Assembly: GCA_003996215.1 (NCBI GenBank)
Contig: QJPP01001526.1
Coordinates: 1-64,000 of the forward strand
Direction of reading: 5' to 3'
Length of the DNA stretch: 64,000 bases
Source of the DNA: Jaltomata sinuosa
Taxonomy: Eukaryota > Streptophyta > Magnoliopsida > Solanales > Solanaceae
A program made the position numbers and the translations under genes. This document shows positions 1-10,926 of this stretch, piece by piece. A model generated the notes under the pieces. It worked only from the letters and a program-made list of their open reading frames with translations. It did not search any database and was not told where the DNA came from. Numbering within the stretch: the first letter of the stretch is position 1; every line of letters starts with the position of its first letter.

Positions 1-1736
1 TTTTCCTTTAATGGGTCAATAGAAATCAATTAGCAGGACAAACATATTTTAAAATTGTCACAAGATGATATATGTAAGGAAGGAGAGAAAATCAGTTCCA
101 AATTACCACAGACAAAGATAAATTCAAATCATCACAGATTGCTAAAATAAACAATTACTAAGACTAAAGGAAAATATCAATCATGCTCAGTTATAGATCA
201 AATTGACAGAATCAGTCAATGAACAAAATTATAGCTTTGTCAAATAGGGAAAAATAACAAAATTTCTCCGACATGGGTACGAATTACGTTCTAACAAACT
301 AGTAAACAGGATATGGTTCAAAGTGTAGAACATAATGCTGAAGCCATGGACGAGAGAAAAATAGACAAGTCCAGTCGCTTAGAAATCAAATTCGACATAC
401 AGATGGCTCACAATAATCAAAACACACAAGGAAAACACATATACTTGGAATTCCAGAATTAAGTCTAAAGTAAAGGTTTGTAAAATCAGGTTTTTTAACA
501 TGATGTATAGACGGTCACACAAGTCAAAAAATAATTAAACAACAATACACAAATTCTTGCAGATGAATTTCGAATCTTCGAAACCTGTAAAGAAGAGCAT
601 GAGACGGAGTAGACGATAATACGCCTGAGCACAAATCAAAACCCAAGTCAGACCTTAGTTGGATCTACAAGATCCGTTGTTCAGTTCGTCGGAATCATCC
701 GCCATTCATCAGAGAAATAGGAAACCATTGGGGTGTTGGGTTTTCTCGCTCACCCAACTGGTGGTGGTATTTGTGGGGTTTAATTTTGGTAGAGGAGAGA
801 GGCGGGGCGCCACCGACGATGGAGAAGAGGAGAAGAGAGTGATGGCAGCGGCGGTGGGTTTGCATGGGTTGCCGGAGTGGCGAAAGAGGAAGAGAGCTGA
901 CCTCGGAATGAAGGTTTTAGCCATCGTGGTGGTGGTGATGAGGTTTTGACGGTGGCTGTTTCACCGGTGATGATGGAGCGGGTGGAGATGGTGACTGTGG
1001 GCTGAGAGAGAAGAGGGGCGGTGATATGGGGGTTTGCTGGTGGCTGGCGCCGGCGTTGAGGAGAGGGGAGACGGGTGGTGTTGGTTGGTTGAGCGCCGGA
1101 GCGGCGGGGGTGGCGATGGCAAAGTGAGGTGGGCGGAGGGATTTTAGAGAGAGAGGAGAGTGAGATGGAGGGTGGCGGCTGGTGGGAGTGAAGAAGAAGT
1201 GGGAGTTAGGGTTTGAGAGTGTATTTGTTTAAAAGGAGAGAATGGTTGAGTTTTGATCTCGGCCGTTGATCACGTTAGATCAACGGCTGAGATTCAATCT
1301 CAACATGAGTCAGATTTGAAGTCAATTTTGGGCTAGGATTAAAATGAATTGGGTAGAAAGAGGCTAGAATTTAAATAAATCTGTAAGAGAATTACAAATT
1401 GGGCTGCCATTTAATTAATAACAGAATTAACGAGATTAATAAATAAATATACTACTCACATAACAATTTACATATATTATTATAAATAAATTACGTATAT
1501 ATATATTGTACGTAAAATCAATTACATGTAATATTATATGAAATTCACGATGGAATGGTAGTAATAAGAAATAAGTTATACATATAAATTTAAAAAGTGT
1601 CAAGACGACGATAAAAGACGCGATTTATTCAGTAAATAAAAGCAATATGCGAGGAAAATTAGGCTTTAAAAATAAGAATAACTAGTAAAGTAACAGCCCA
1701 AGAAAGGTTTAGGGAGGTCAAAATTGGGTGTCAACA
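1..1736 (-). repeat. 3' LTR of element A (partial, cut by window edge)
   Basis: Bases 1-1736 match 9179-10914 at a constant offset of 9178 with no indel seen. By eye I found two substitutions (357 versus 9535, and one near 805 versus 9983). The copies diverge exactly after the TCAACA end. The G-rich stretch 780-1200 resembles a 5' leader (CCCTAACTCC-like on the minus strand), and frames within it are probably not genes. Confidence 0.92.
1256..1293. promoter_or_regulatory. LTR hairpin palindrome, probable promoter-proximal element
   Basis: Left arm 1256-1271 (ATCTCGGCCGTTGATC) and right arm 1278-1293 pair at 15 of 16 positions around a 6-base loop. On the minus strand it lies just upstream of TTTTAAACAAATAC, a TATA-like stretch, and of a leader-like CT/CA-rich region. 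The same structure recurs at 10434-10471 and, diverged, at 29601-29640 in element A'. Confidence 0.5.
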
Positions 1737-1756
1737 GCTGCCCCTTCCTTGCTCGG
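1737..1756 (-). other. Polypurine tract of element A
   Basis: Directly next to the 3' LTR start, the minus strand reads GAGCAAGGAAGGGGCAGC. This purine-rich stretch is in the right place to prime plus-strand DNA synthesis. Confidence 0.7.
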
Positions 1757-2269
1757 GAATGAAGAATGAATTGGCGGGCAAGGAATGTTGACTAGTAGCC
1801 AATTTTGTCCAATCAGGAGGACGATTTTTTTTTTTTGAATCGAATAAACAGGAGGGGGTTGTGAAAATGATGTGGCCGAGACTTCAGTTTCAAGTCGCCT
1901 ACATATCTCGGGTCTTACGAGAATCAGGCCGTGTGTAGTTCTAGATTTAGAAACGGACGAGGCTTCTAGAGAAGGTATACAACCGAAATTTCGCACGAAG
2001 ACGCAGTTGGCACGAGTCGATTAGATTTGAGCGATTAGCTGGGAATAGCACGCGAGCAACGGTCCCGTGTTGGTGATATAAGGACAAGAAAGGTTGTGTT
2101 TTGGAAGCGAATACGATGGTTAATCTCGTTTCCTGGCTTGTTCAGCTTTCTGTGCCTGTAATTTCTATTATAACTAGATAAAAGATTAACATTTAAATAA
2201 TAAACAAAGTAAAACATGATGCAGGTTCCCTTTAAGACTATGGAAGGTTGCTTAAGACGGTAAAAAAAA
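1757..2269 (-). other. Element A 3' region, no gene
   Basis: This is the part of the 3' untranslated region between the polypurine tract and the first tandem array. I see no coding signal or ordered repeat in it. The short minus-strand frames here show no family match. Confidence 0.6.
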
Positions 2270-2938
2270 AATGATGTCTTTAGCGATGATGTCTCAGGGT
2301 CATGATACGTAAAATTTAATCCTCGGGCCATGAAATGATGTCCGCGGGCCATGAAAATGATGCCTTTAGACGATGACGCCTTTGGAGCATGATGAGCAGA
2401 AAGTGAATCCTTAGGCCATGAAATGATGTCTGCAGGCCATAAAAATGATGCCTTTAGACTATGACGCCTTTGGAGCATGACGAGCAGAAAGTAAATCCTT
2501 AGGCCATGAAATGATGTCTGCAGGCCATGAAAATGATGCCTTTAGACTATGACGCCTTTGGAGCATGACGAGCAGAAAGTAAATCCTTAGGCCATGAAAT
2601 GATGTCCGTAGGACATGAAAATGATGCCTTTAGACTATGACGCCTTTGGAGTATGATAAGCAGAAAGTAAATCCTTAGGCCATGAAATGATGTCCGTAGG
2701 CCATGAAAATGGTGCCTTTAGACTATGACGCCTTTGGAGTATGACAAGCAGAAAGTAAATCCTTAGGCCATGAAATGATGTCCGTAGGCCATGAAAATGA
2801 TGCCTTTAGACTATGACGCCTTTGGAGTATGATAAGCAGAAAGTAAATCCTTAGGCCATGAAATGATGTCCGTAGGCCATGAAAATGGTGCCTTTAGACT
2901 ATGACGCCTTCGGAGCATGTTAAGCAGAAATTAAAGGA
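2270..2938 (-). repeat. 88-bp tandem repeat array in the 3' region of element A
   Basis: Units begin at 2323, 2411, 2499, 2587, 2675, 2763 and 2851 (phase TTAGGCCATG or TCGGGCCATG), each exactly 88 bp apart, with a degenerate partial unit before them. Each unit holds smaller echoes of ATGAAATGATG and ATGACGCCTTTGGAG. The 3' ends of Ogre-type elements are known to hold variable tandem repeats that can seed satellites. Confidence 0.9.
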
Positions 2939-3032
2939 AGCATATCTGTTTTGAGTGGCATATCGTGACGTTTGATAGCTTCTGAATAATTTGTACCATG
3001 GCAGCTTGTCGTGATTCGATGCGGTCACGGGC

Positions 3033-3880
3033 TTAATGCAATCTCGGGCACAATGCAATTTCGGGCACAATGCGATTCTTGGGCCAATGCAATCTTGGGC
3101 ATAATGCAATCTCGGGCCAAAATGCAATCTCGGGCTCAAATGCACTTTTCGGGCAAATATAATTCTCGAGCCAAATATAATTCTCAGGCTTAATGCAAGC
3201 TCGGGCCAAATGCAATTCTCGGGCTCAAATGCAATCTCGGGCATGATGCAGTCTCGGGCCAAATGCAATCTCGGGCCAAATGCAATTCTCGGGCTCAAAT
3301 ACAATTCTCGGGCTTAATGCAATTCTCGGGCTTAATGCAATCTCGGGCCAAATGCAATTCTCGGGCTCAAATGCAATTCTCGGGCTTAATGCAATCTCGG
3401 GCCAAATGCAATCTCGGGCCAAATGCAATTCTCGGGCTCAAATGCAATTCTCGGGCTTAATGCCATTCTCGGGCTTAATGCAATCTCGGGCCAAATGCAA
3501 TTCTCGGGCTCAAATGCAATTCTCGGGCCAAAACATGCAATTCTCGGGCTTAATGCAATCTCGGGCCAAAATGCAATCTCGGGCACAATGCAATCTCGGG
3601 CCAAATGCAATCTCGGGCCAAATGCAATCTCGGGCCAAATGCAATCTCGGGACAAATGCAATTCTCGGGCTCAAATGCAATTCTCGGGCTTAATGCAATT
3701 TCGGGCCAAATGCAATCTCGGGCCAAATGCAATTCTCGGGCTTAATGCAATTCTCGGGCTTAATGCAATCTCGGGCCAAATGCAATTCTCGGGCAAATAT
3801 AATTCTCGAGCCAGATGTAATTCTCGGGCTTAATGCAATCTCGGGCCAAATGCAATTCTCGGGCTCAAATGCAATTTTTC
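3033..3880 (-). repeat. 17-19-bp short tandem array (TGCAATCTCGGG)
   Basis: There are about 45 units of three interleaved types: TGCAATCTCGGGCCAAA (17 bp), TGCAATTCTCGGGCTTAA (18 bp) and TGCAATTCTCGGGCTCAAA (19 bp). The types occur in recurring orders rather than at random, which suggests duplication of multi-unit blocks. Long open frames on both strands here are a by-product of units lacking stop codons. Confidence 0.92.
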
Positions 3881-4562
3881 TTTGAGGGGATAGAGTAGCT
3901 TAGCTTTCTTGCCATATTTTGATGACGGTGTTTGCCTTGATGATGCTGAGACAATTCTCGGATTTGTACCTGCTAGTTCTGCGTTCAAAGAAAAATTGTT
4001 AATTTGTAAAAAGGGGAGGTTGATTTGTGCATCTGCTCTTGGGTGCATCTGTCCTCCTTGTTATGTGTCTGCGGGCCGTCGCCCTCTCTTCGGGCACTCG
4101 CTCGCGCAGATAAATGAATGATCTTTGAAATAGAATTTTGAGATAACTTGCTTTGGAAAGGGAAGTCATAACCCGTGACATCTTATTGTCTTTGCGTTTG
4201 GAGTGCAGCTCCGATGAAATTTTTGAGGGTTCTCAAAAATTTCTGCCCTAGTGCAGAACTTGTCTCTCGGCTAGAAGATTTTGTAGAATGAGCGATCGCT
4301 TGCTGCGAATTTTGAGGTTCCCTCAAAATTTCCTGCCCCAGTCTTACGATTCATGGTAATAATTTTCAGATGGAATTTTTGAGATCCTCTCAAAAATTCT
4401 GCCCCAGTTATAATGCTTGATAGAGGGAAAATGAAAGGTTTTATTATGATAAGACCGAACTCCATAGGAGTGCCTACGTATCCCTCTTAAACAGGAATCA
4501 GGTCGAACGTAGTTCCACTACAAGGTAAGGCAACATAACAGAGATAACTTTCTCTTAACTTC
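3881..4562 (-). other. Element A 3' region with three AT-rich hairpins
   Basis: Three hairpins lie at 4217-4242, 4308-4330 and 4374-4398, with arms AAATTTTTGAG, AATTTTGAGG and AATTTTTGAGA. Each is perfectly matched around a 3-4-base loop and followed 0-2 bases later by CTGCCC(C/T)AGT. The rest (3881-4216 and 4399-4562) shows no gene. Confidence 0.75.
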
Positions 4563-5033
4563 TCAGATGAAGTATCTTTTGACAGCGTCGGAATTGATAG
4601 GTTTGGGCCACACTTCACCATCCATTTCTGCTAGCATGAGTGCTCCTCCTGTCAGAACCCGATGGACCATGTAAGGACCTTGCCAATTTGGTGCAAATTT
4701 TTCTTTTGCCTCGTCTTGGTTTGGAAAGATCCGTTTTAGGACAAGTTGCCCCGGTGTAAAATGCCTTGGTCTGGCCTTCTTGTTGAAAGCTTTAGCCATT
4801 CTATTCTGATAGAGTTGACCATGACAAATTGCATTTATTCTCCTCCCATCAATGAGTGCCAGTTGTTCCATTCGTAAGATCAGCTCATCACGGTCTCCAC
4901 CAACACTTTCCGAGACTTCCTTATTCTTACTAGCACTATTGTCACCCATTTTATCCTTTCTTTCACGATTTGGACTCGGAGGGGGAGGAGGAGGAGTCCC
5001 TTTTGATCTAGTATGATATCCCAGCATACACAA
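4563..5033 (-). CDS. Chimeric gag N-terminus / integrase C-terminus ORF of element A
   Basis: This is a 156-residue open frame. Residues 1-57 match the start of the gag-type protein of element A' (MLGYHTRSK, a proline run at 14-20, GDNSAS, ending RMEQ). Residues 58-156 are the end of a Ty3/gypsy integrase: LVLKRI at 97-102, FAPNWQGPYMV at 113-123 and SDAVKRYF at 148-155. Everything between (rest of gag, protease, RT, RNase H, integrase core) is gone. The likelier start is the Met at residue 3 (base 5027), as in A' at 23364. No catalytic residue remains. It may simply be a deletion scar that stayed open; whether it is translated is unknown. Confidence 0.8.
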   Translation of the reverse strand: MCMLGYHTRSKGTPPPPPPSPNRERKDKMGDNSASKNKEVSESVGGDRDELILRMEQLALIDGRRINAICHGQLYQNRMAKAFNKKARPRHFTPGQLVLKRIFPNQDEAKEKFAPNWQGPYMVHRVLTGGALMLAEMDGEVWPKPINSDAVKRYFI

Positions 5034-5375
5034 ATCAACCTTTGGGAAGGGGGTAAGAGTAAGACAAAATTAACAGAAATCAAGTTAGTAGTAAGATATT
5101 TATTCTAAAGATAAACACATTGGTTGCGAAAAAATAAACGTCCTAAATGCAAGGGGCCTCGTTGAGCCAGAGGTTGGCCTAAAACGACACATATATGATT
5201 CAGGACATTTTAATCCAAGCCAAGCTTTAAATATTAGTCAGAGTTTAGAGTCAGATAATAAACGAAGTAAACCATTTATTAAATCAAATTTTGATCTACT
5301 ATGATTCTTTGCGGAAATGAAAAAACAAGAAAGTAAAGCTAGGGGAAAGCGAGATGTCAAGGGAAAATCCTAAAT
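5034..5375 (-). other. Spacer between ORF1 remnant and gag start in element A
   Basis: This non-coding spacer closely matches the equivalent stretch 23365-23747 of element A'. No gene was seen. Confidence 0.6.
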
Positions 5376-5624
5376 TCAGAAGCCTCCATTGTACTGGTTC
5401 AGAGATCTTGGATCAACTTGTGCCCACATTGCAGGAGTGATATCATAATGACGATTCGACAGCTTCCGTGCCCAGGTGGTCTCTTTTATCAAAGAGGTCA
5501 GGAAATCCAAGGACCGACGAATCTCTTTACCATGTTCTTTCTTCATATCTTCCCACCATCTCCTTAATTTGTGGGGAACACCCACAACCATCCTAGTGTT
5601 GGAAAATGCCGGTGTGCCTTCCAT
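5376..5624 (-). pseudogene. Deleted ORF1 (DUF7745-like) of element A
   Basis: This 82-residue frame joins the first about 46 residues of the Ogre ORF1 protein (MEGTPAFSNTRM, HKLRRWWEDMKKEHG) directly to its last about 36 (KETTWARKL to NQYNGGF). Compared with the longer copy at 23748-25085, about 1.08 kb is missing. The junction falls at a TAT/AT overlap, which suggests a short-homology deletion. The family is a plant-transposon domain of unknown function (DUF7745, from memory); its role in the Ogre life cycle is not established. Confidence 0.75.
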
Positions 5625-6474
5625 TCTACAGCTTGAAAGAGAAACAAAACAAACTTTTCTAAACTTCTTTCATATTAAGCTGGCTTGGATTAATTTGTCA
5701 TGATCACTTAGCACATAAGATGATTATTTGTCTTTGGATTGATGGGAATCCTTCGACAATAAGGAGGCTGCTAATTTCGCGGATTGGCTCCTAGGGCCAA
5801 ACCGCTTATGGCTGATGCATGCATGACTTATATAAAGGGGTAGATACAACACTATCCTAAGTTTCTGAGATTTGGATAGACACGGACTCAAGGTTTTCTA
5901 TGCGAGGAGGCACGTGGTCACACGGTAGCAAAACTATCCGCTCACCCCACGTTTATGCCAACTCTCTAAATGGGTATTGAAAGAATTTTGGAGAAGTGCA
6001 AAGGCACAACTCACGTGTATAGTGTGTGAAAGTGTGAAGTTCCCAAGTGGGAGAGATATGAGCGGAATGACAGTTATGGAAAGCGGTAACAAGTAGCATA
6101 CAAGGAAAAACAGTAACACATGAACAATTTAACAAAACAATAACAACATAAATAAAGCAGAATCAAGAAATAAGAGTAAATAAATAAAGGGAAAGGAATA
6201 AATGCATCATGAGATATACTAGACAAAAATAAATAAATAATAAACTAATCATGAAATACTAGTAAGAAAACACGTAAGGAAAATAAGAAAAAATATTAAA
6301 CATGAAACAAATTTGATTATTTAAGAAAACAAATAAGGGAGAAAGGAAAAGGGGTAATCATAAATTTAAAGAAGAAAAAAAATAAATTCAATCCTATAAA
6401 GGTAACAAAAACAAAGATAAATAAACACGAAATCCCACATAAAATACAAACCCGTAATGGTTAGAACCTAAATA
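5625..6474 (-). other. 5' leader of element A
   Basis: This untranslated region lies between primer site and ORF1 on the minus strand. It is A-rich at 6130-6440 and parallels 25086-26240 of element A'. No gene was seen. Confidence 0.6.
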
Positions 6475-6492
6475 TCCCCAGCAGAGTCGCCA
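6475..6492 (-). other. Primer binding site of element A (tRNA-Arg type)
   Basis: The minus strand reads TGGCGACTCTGCTGGGGA, three bases (GAA) inside the 5' LTR end GCGCGACA. This is the primer-site sequence known from Ogre-type elements. Confidence 0.85.
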
Positions 6493-7389
6493 TTCTGTCG
6501 CGCCCCGTTTTTCCTCGCGGAAAAGCGGGTTTCGACGTGACAACTCTCTTTTAGGAAGAGAGCGTGAAGAGTCGCCACCTAACGAATTTAAGGCGCGTTA
6601 GGGCGCCGTTCTAACTAACTACGACTAAATTAGATTTTAGTCTACGCAACCAGAGAATCGGGTAAGGGTTCAAGTTACCTCGAAAGGAAGGTGTTAAGCA
6701 CCTTTCGAGGTCCACAAATGTGGGTCCCTGCCGGATTCGTTATTTATGTGGGAATAAGTGATAAATAATAGGTCGATTAATTAAACTAAAACTATATAAT
6801 CAAACAAGTAAGACTTTGTTTAAAACAAGTATTTAGGACAAATTAATTACTAAAATCTAAGTGAGAAAATCATGCATGCATTAACACAAGTAAATAAGCG
6901 AAAAATCAGATAAGCGAGAAGTCAGAAGTGACACAATGATATAGGAAAAGAGACCTAATTACTAAGTGACTTAGTTGACTACCCCAAACAAATAGAAAGA
7001 AACAAACTTAGGTTAATTTAACCTATTCGGATCAGCGCCCGGCTTATTAACGGAGACAATTCCAAAGATATTGTCGTATTCTGCTCGGGTCAATTTCCAT
7101 CATATCCGTCTATCTACCCGCCTAAGTTGGTTGTTAAAATTGTTATTGACCTAAAAGCGCACTAGAAAAAATGAAAAGACTAACGCGTCTTAAGATGCCT
7201 ACCCGTCCCAACTTAGCGTCCAAGAGGCGTTTGGACTTACTATTTGGGTATGGGACTAGACAAATAAAATCTTAGGTTTCCTAATTAGACACGGAAAAGC
7301 GTCAAGCAAGAACACCTTTAAACAAGTAGCACATAACAATCTCAAACATGCCTCTTAATCATTTAAAGAAGATACAAGGTGATTCAACA

Positions 7390-8290
7390 CAAAGGATACT
7401 TTTAACCTATAGGCATGATCTCTAAAGATTAAAACATGCAAAAGAATTGATTATTCATATCCCATAAGCAAATTTAACATGCTAACATAAGTTTAATCCT
7501 ATAAGCATGGTATCTAAATGTGTTAACATGCTAAAATAAGTTTAAATCCTATAAGCATGGTAACTAAATGATTTGACATGTTGAAAGCTGATTTTAATAT
7601 GCTGAATTAAATTTAACAGATTTAAACATGCTGAAACTGATTTAATATGCTGAATTAAATTTAACGGATTTAAACATGCTAAAACTGATTTGCTTACGGG
7701 CCTGAATTTAAACATGCTGAAACTGATTTTAATATGCTGAATTAAATTTAACATAATTGAACATGCCGAAAGTGACTTTAATATGCTGAATTAAATTTAA
7801 CAACTTTAAACATGCTGACACTGATTTCAATATGCTAAAACAGTTTCAACGTGCTGAATCCTAGAGTCATAATTTCTAGTCGTGGTATATGCAGAAACTG
7901 AATTAACCCTATAGGAGTGCTATCTAAAATACGCAAAACACTGATGCTAAAATCTATTTTAAACTACACCTGATTCTGATTTTGTTTAAAGATGAAGCGG
8001 ATTTTAAACATGGTAACTAACTTTATTATTTATATGCTGAAACAAGTTTTAACATCCGAATTGTTACCTATATTATTTTAAAGATGCCTAAACTGATGTT
8101 AACATGCTAAAACAATGGCCAAATAATTTTAGAAGGCCGAAATGAATTTGACTTATAGGCGTGATTTCTGATTTTAAGACTTAAAACACGTCTTCTAACA
8201 AATAATATTAATACAACTCCTATAGGCATAATTTCTAACAAACGAGATTAATGGAAATCCTATAGGCATGATTTCTACGGTTTACAATTA
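7390..8290 (-). repeat. Dispersed CCTATAGGCATG motif zone and degenerate TGCTGAA repeats in the LTR
   Basis: At least seven copies of a motif close to CCTATAGGCATGATTTCTA lie near 7411, 7498, 7549, 7909, 8155, 8219 and 8259. They are mixed with irregular repeats of ATGCTGAAACTGATTT and AATATGCTGAATTAAA (7560-7870). The same mixture occurs in the A' LTR at about 27170-27960. Confidence 0.7.
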
Positions 8291-10433
8291 AAGCAAGTAG
8301 CACGTAGTTTGCCCCTCCCCGTAGCAGCCCCCTAAAGTATTTTATTACATTATCAGAGTTTATACAATAAATTATTACAGACCCAAATGAGTAAATATGA
8401 AAGCATAACAGAATTAATAAAATCTAAGTTCTAAAAAATCTCCCAGTCCCGGGCAACTCTTCACTGCGTAACCTGTCAAATATAACATAGGATTCGGAGG
8501 ATCCTAATATGACCCATAGAACTACCATTGACATTTCAGAGTTCCTGAGAATCTCACGGATTCTAGGTAGTGCTTATGTCAGGGCATGGGAATACATTAG
8601 GACCTCCGTATTCCACAAAATACAACGAAAACAAAACCGAGCCAGAAGCAAAGGTGATCACATAAACCAACCAACAATAAGAAAGAATTAACTAGTCTCT
8701 TTTGCGACTAGTAGTAGCCTATGATTAAGGAACATATCAAGCCAACATGAAGCAGATTTTAAGTATACATCAAAGATATACATAGATGAACATAGGCAAA
8801 CTAAAGTACATGTTCTAAACCATTAGTAATCACACGTATGAATTAAAGTATGCATCGATAGAGACTAACCAGTTAACCGCAAACAAACAAGAGAATACTC
8901 GAAGTCCCACACTTAGCAATCAGTCAACTTATCAGCCAAGAAGAAGAATTCTAAAATATGAGAGTGAGTAGTTTGTAAAGTCTGTCCAAAATAATGAAAA
9001 GGATGACTACTTTTATAGTGGAAAAATAAGACTTGAGTTAAGGAAGGAAATAATTTTTAAGAGTGAATTAAGGGAACTCTTTTACCTTAATTAGTAGTCG
9101 GATCGATTAGCACCAATTTATCACAAAGAAAAGTCATTTAAAGAACAAGAATATTTTGAAAATCAATCATGGGAATTATTTTCCTTTAATGGGTCAATAG
9201 AAATCAATTAGCAGGACAAACATATTTTAAAATTGTCACAAGATGATATATGTAAGGAAGGAGAGAAAATCAGTTCCAAATTACCACAGACAAAGATAAA
9301 TTCAAATCATCACAGATTGCTAAAATAAACAATTACTAAGACTAAAGGAAAATATCAATCATGCTCAGTTATAGATCAAATTGACAGAATCAGTCAATGA
9401 ACAAAATTATAGCTTTGTCAAATAGGGAAAAATAACAAAATTTCTCCGACATGGGTACGAATTACGTTCTAACAAACTAGTAAACAGGATATGGTTCAAA
9501 GTGTAGAACATAATGCTGAAGCCATGGACGAGAGTAAAATAGACAAGTCCAGTCGCTTAGAAATCAAATTCGACATACAGATGGCTCACAATAATCAAAA
9601 CACACAAGGAAAACACATATACTTGGAATTCCAGAATTAAGTCTAAAGTAAAGGTTTGTAAAATCAGGTTTTTTAACATGATGTATAGACGGTCACACAA
9701 GTCAAAAAATAATTAAACAACAATACACAAATTCTTGCAGATGAATTTCGAATCTTCGAAACCTGTAAAGAAGAGCATGAGACGGAGTAGACGATAATAC
9801 GCCTGAGCACAAATCAAAACCCAAGTCAGACCTTAGTTGGATCTACAAGATCCGTTGTTCAGTTCGTCGGAATCATCCGCCATTCATCAGAGAAATAGGA
9901 AACCATTGGGGTGTTGGGTTTTCTCGCTCACCCAACTGGTGGTGGTATTTGTGGGGTTTAATTTTGGTAGAGGAGAGAGGTGGGGCGCCACCGACGATGG
10001 AGAAGAGGAGAAGAGAGTGATGGCAGCGGCGGTGGGTTTGCATGGGTTGCCGGAGTGGCGAAAGAGGAAGAGAGCTGACCTCGGAATGAAGGTTTTAGCC
10101 ATCGTGGTGGTGGTGATGAGGTTTTGACGGTGGCTGTTTCACCGGTGATGATGGAGCGGGTGGAGATGGTGACTGTGGGCTGAGAGAGAAGAGGGGCGGT
10201 GATATGGGGGTTTGCTGGTGGCTGGCGCCGGCGTTGAGGAGAGGGGAGACGGGTGGTGTTGGTTGGTTGAGCGCCGGAGCGGCGGGGGTGGCGATGGCAA
10301 AGTGAGGTGGGCGGAGGGATTTTAGAGAGAGAGGAGAGTGAGATGGAGGGTGGCGGCTGGTGGGAGTGAAGAAGAAGTGGGAGTTAGGGTTTGAGAGTGT
10401 ATTTGTTTAAAAGGAGAGAATGGTTGAGTTTTG

Positions 10434-10471
10434 ATCTCGGCCGTTGATCACGTTAGATCAACGGCTGAGAT
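10434..10471. promoter_or_regulatory. LTR hairpin palindrome (second copy)
   Basis: Same 16-base arms and 6-base loop as at 1256-1293, located at the matching place in the 5' LTR, the copy that would drive transcription of element A on the minus strand. Confidence 0.5.
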
Positions 10472-10914
10472 TCAATCTCAACATGAGTCAGATTTGAAGT
10501 CAATTTTGGGCTAGGATTAAAATGAATTGGGTAGAAAGAGGCTAGAATTTAAATAAATCTGTAAGAGAATTACAAATTGGGCTGCCATTTAATTAATAAC
10601 AGAATTAACGAGATTAATAAATAAATATACTACTCACATAACAATTTACATATATTATTATAAATAAATTACGTATATATATATTGTACGTAAAATCAAT
10701 TACATGTAATATTATATGAAATTCACGATGGAATGGTAGTAATAAGAAATAAGTTATACATATAAATTTAAAAAGTGTCAAGACGACGATAAAAGACGCG
10801 ATTTATTCAGTAAATAAAAGCAATATGCGAGGAAAATTAGGCTTTAAAAATAAGAATAACTAGTAAAGTAACAGCCCAAGAAAGGTTTAGGGAGGTCAAA
10901 ATTGGGTGTCAACA

Positions 10915-10919
10915 TCTGC
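10915..10919. other. Presumed target-site duplication of element A (TCTGC)
   Basis: The base after the LTR end continues LTR1 of element B. In the unbroken LTR2 the same TCTGC is at 16083-16087, so the first 154 bases of LTR1 lie left of element A, outside the window. The left TSD copy cannot be seen. Confidence 0.6.
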
Positions 10920-10926
10920 CTAAGAG

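Larger units (their letters stand above)
1..10914 (-). mobile_element. Element A: young, internally deleted Ogre/Tat-type LTR retrotransposon
   Basis: Read on the minus strand this is 5' LTR (10914-6496), primer site, leader, ORF1 remnant, a chimeric gag-integrase frame, a long repeat-rich 3' region, polypurine tract and 3' LTR (1736 to beyond the window edge). LTR ends are TGTTGACACC and GCGCGACA. The very long LTRs, the primer site TGGCGACTCTGCTGGGGA (tRNA-Arg type), an extra ORF before gag and tandem repeats in the 3' region are all known traits of the Ogre/Tat lineage. Protease, reverse transcriptase, RNase H and most of integrase are absent, so it must depend on an autonomous relative. 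It is inserted in LTR1 of element B. Confidence 0.88.
6496..10914 (-). repeat. 5' LTR of element A (complete, 4.4 kb)
   Basis: The + strand shows TGTCGCGCCCC at the start and GGGTGTCAACA at the end. Its last 1736 bases repeat the window start almost perfectly. Contents: a degenerate repeat zone at 7390-8290, the promoter-type hairpin at 10434-10471 and a G-rich leader-like zone at 9960-10390. The frame at 9837-10127 is a duplicate of that at 659-949 and has no recognised family. Confidence 0.9.

Noticed and set aside
659..949. 96-residue frame in the LTR (also at 9837-10127) as a gene
   Set aside because: It is in the G-rich leader-like part of an LTR, opposite to element transcription, with no known motif; its duplication is due to the LTR pair.
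2270..2938. CRISPR-like array
   Set aside because: Units are fully tandem without unique spacers, in a plant retrotransposon.
3263..3833. Long frames on both strands coding repeats such as MQFSGSNAILGL
   Set aside because: They exist in several frames of both strands because the 17-19-bp units lack stop codons; no protein family, and it is the 3' region of a retrotransposon.
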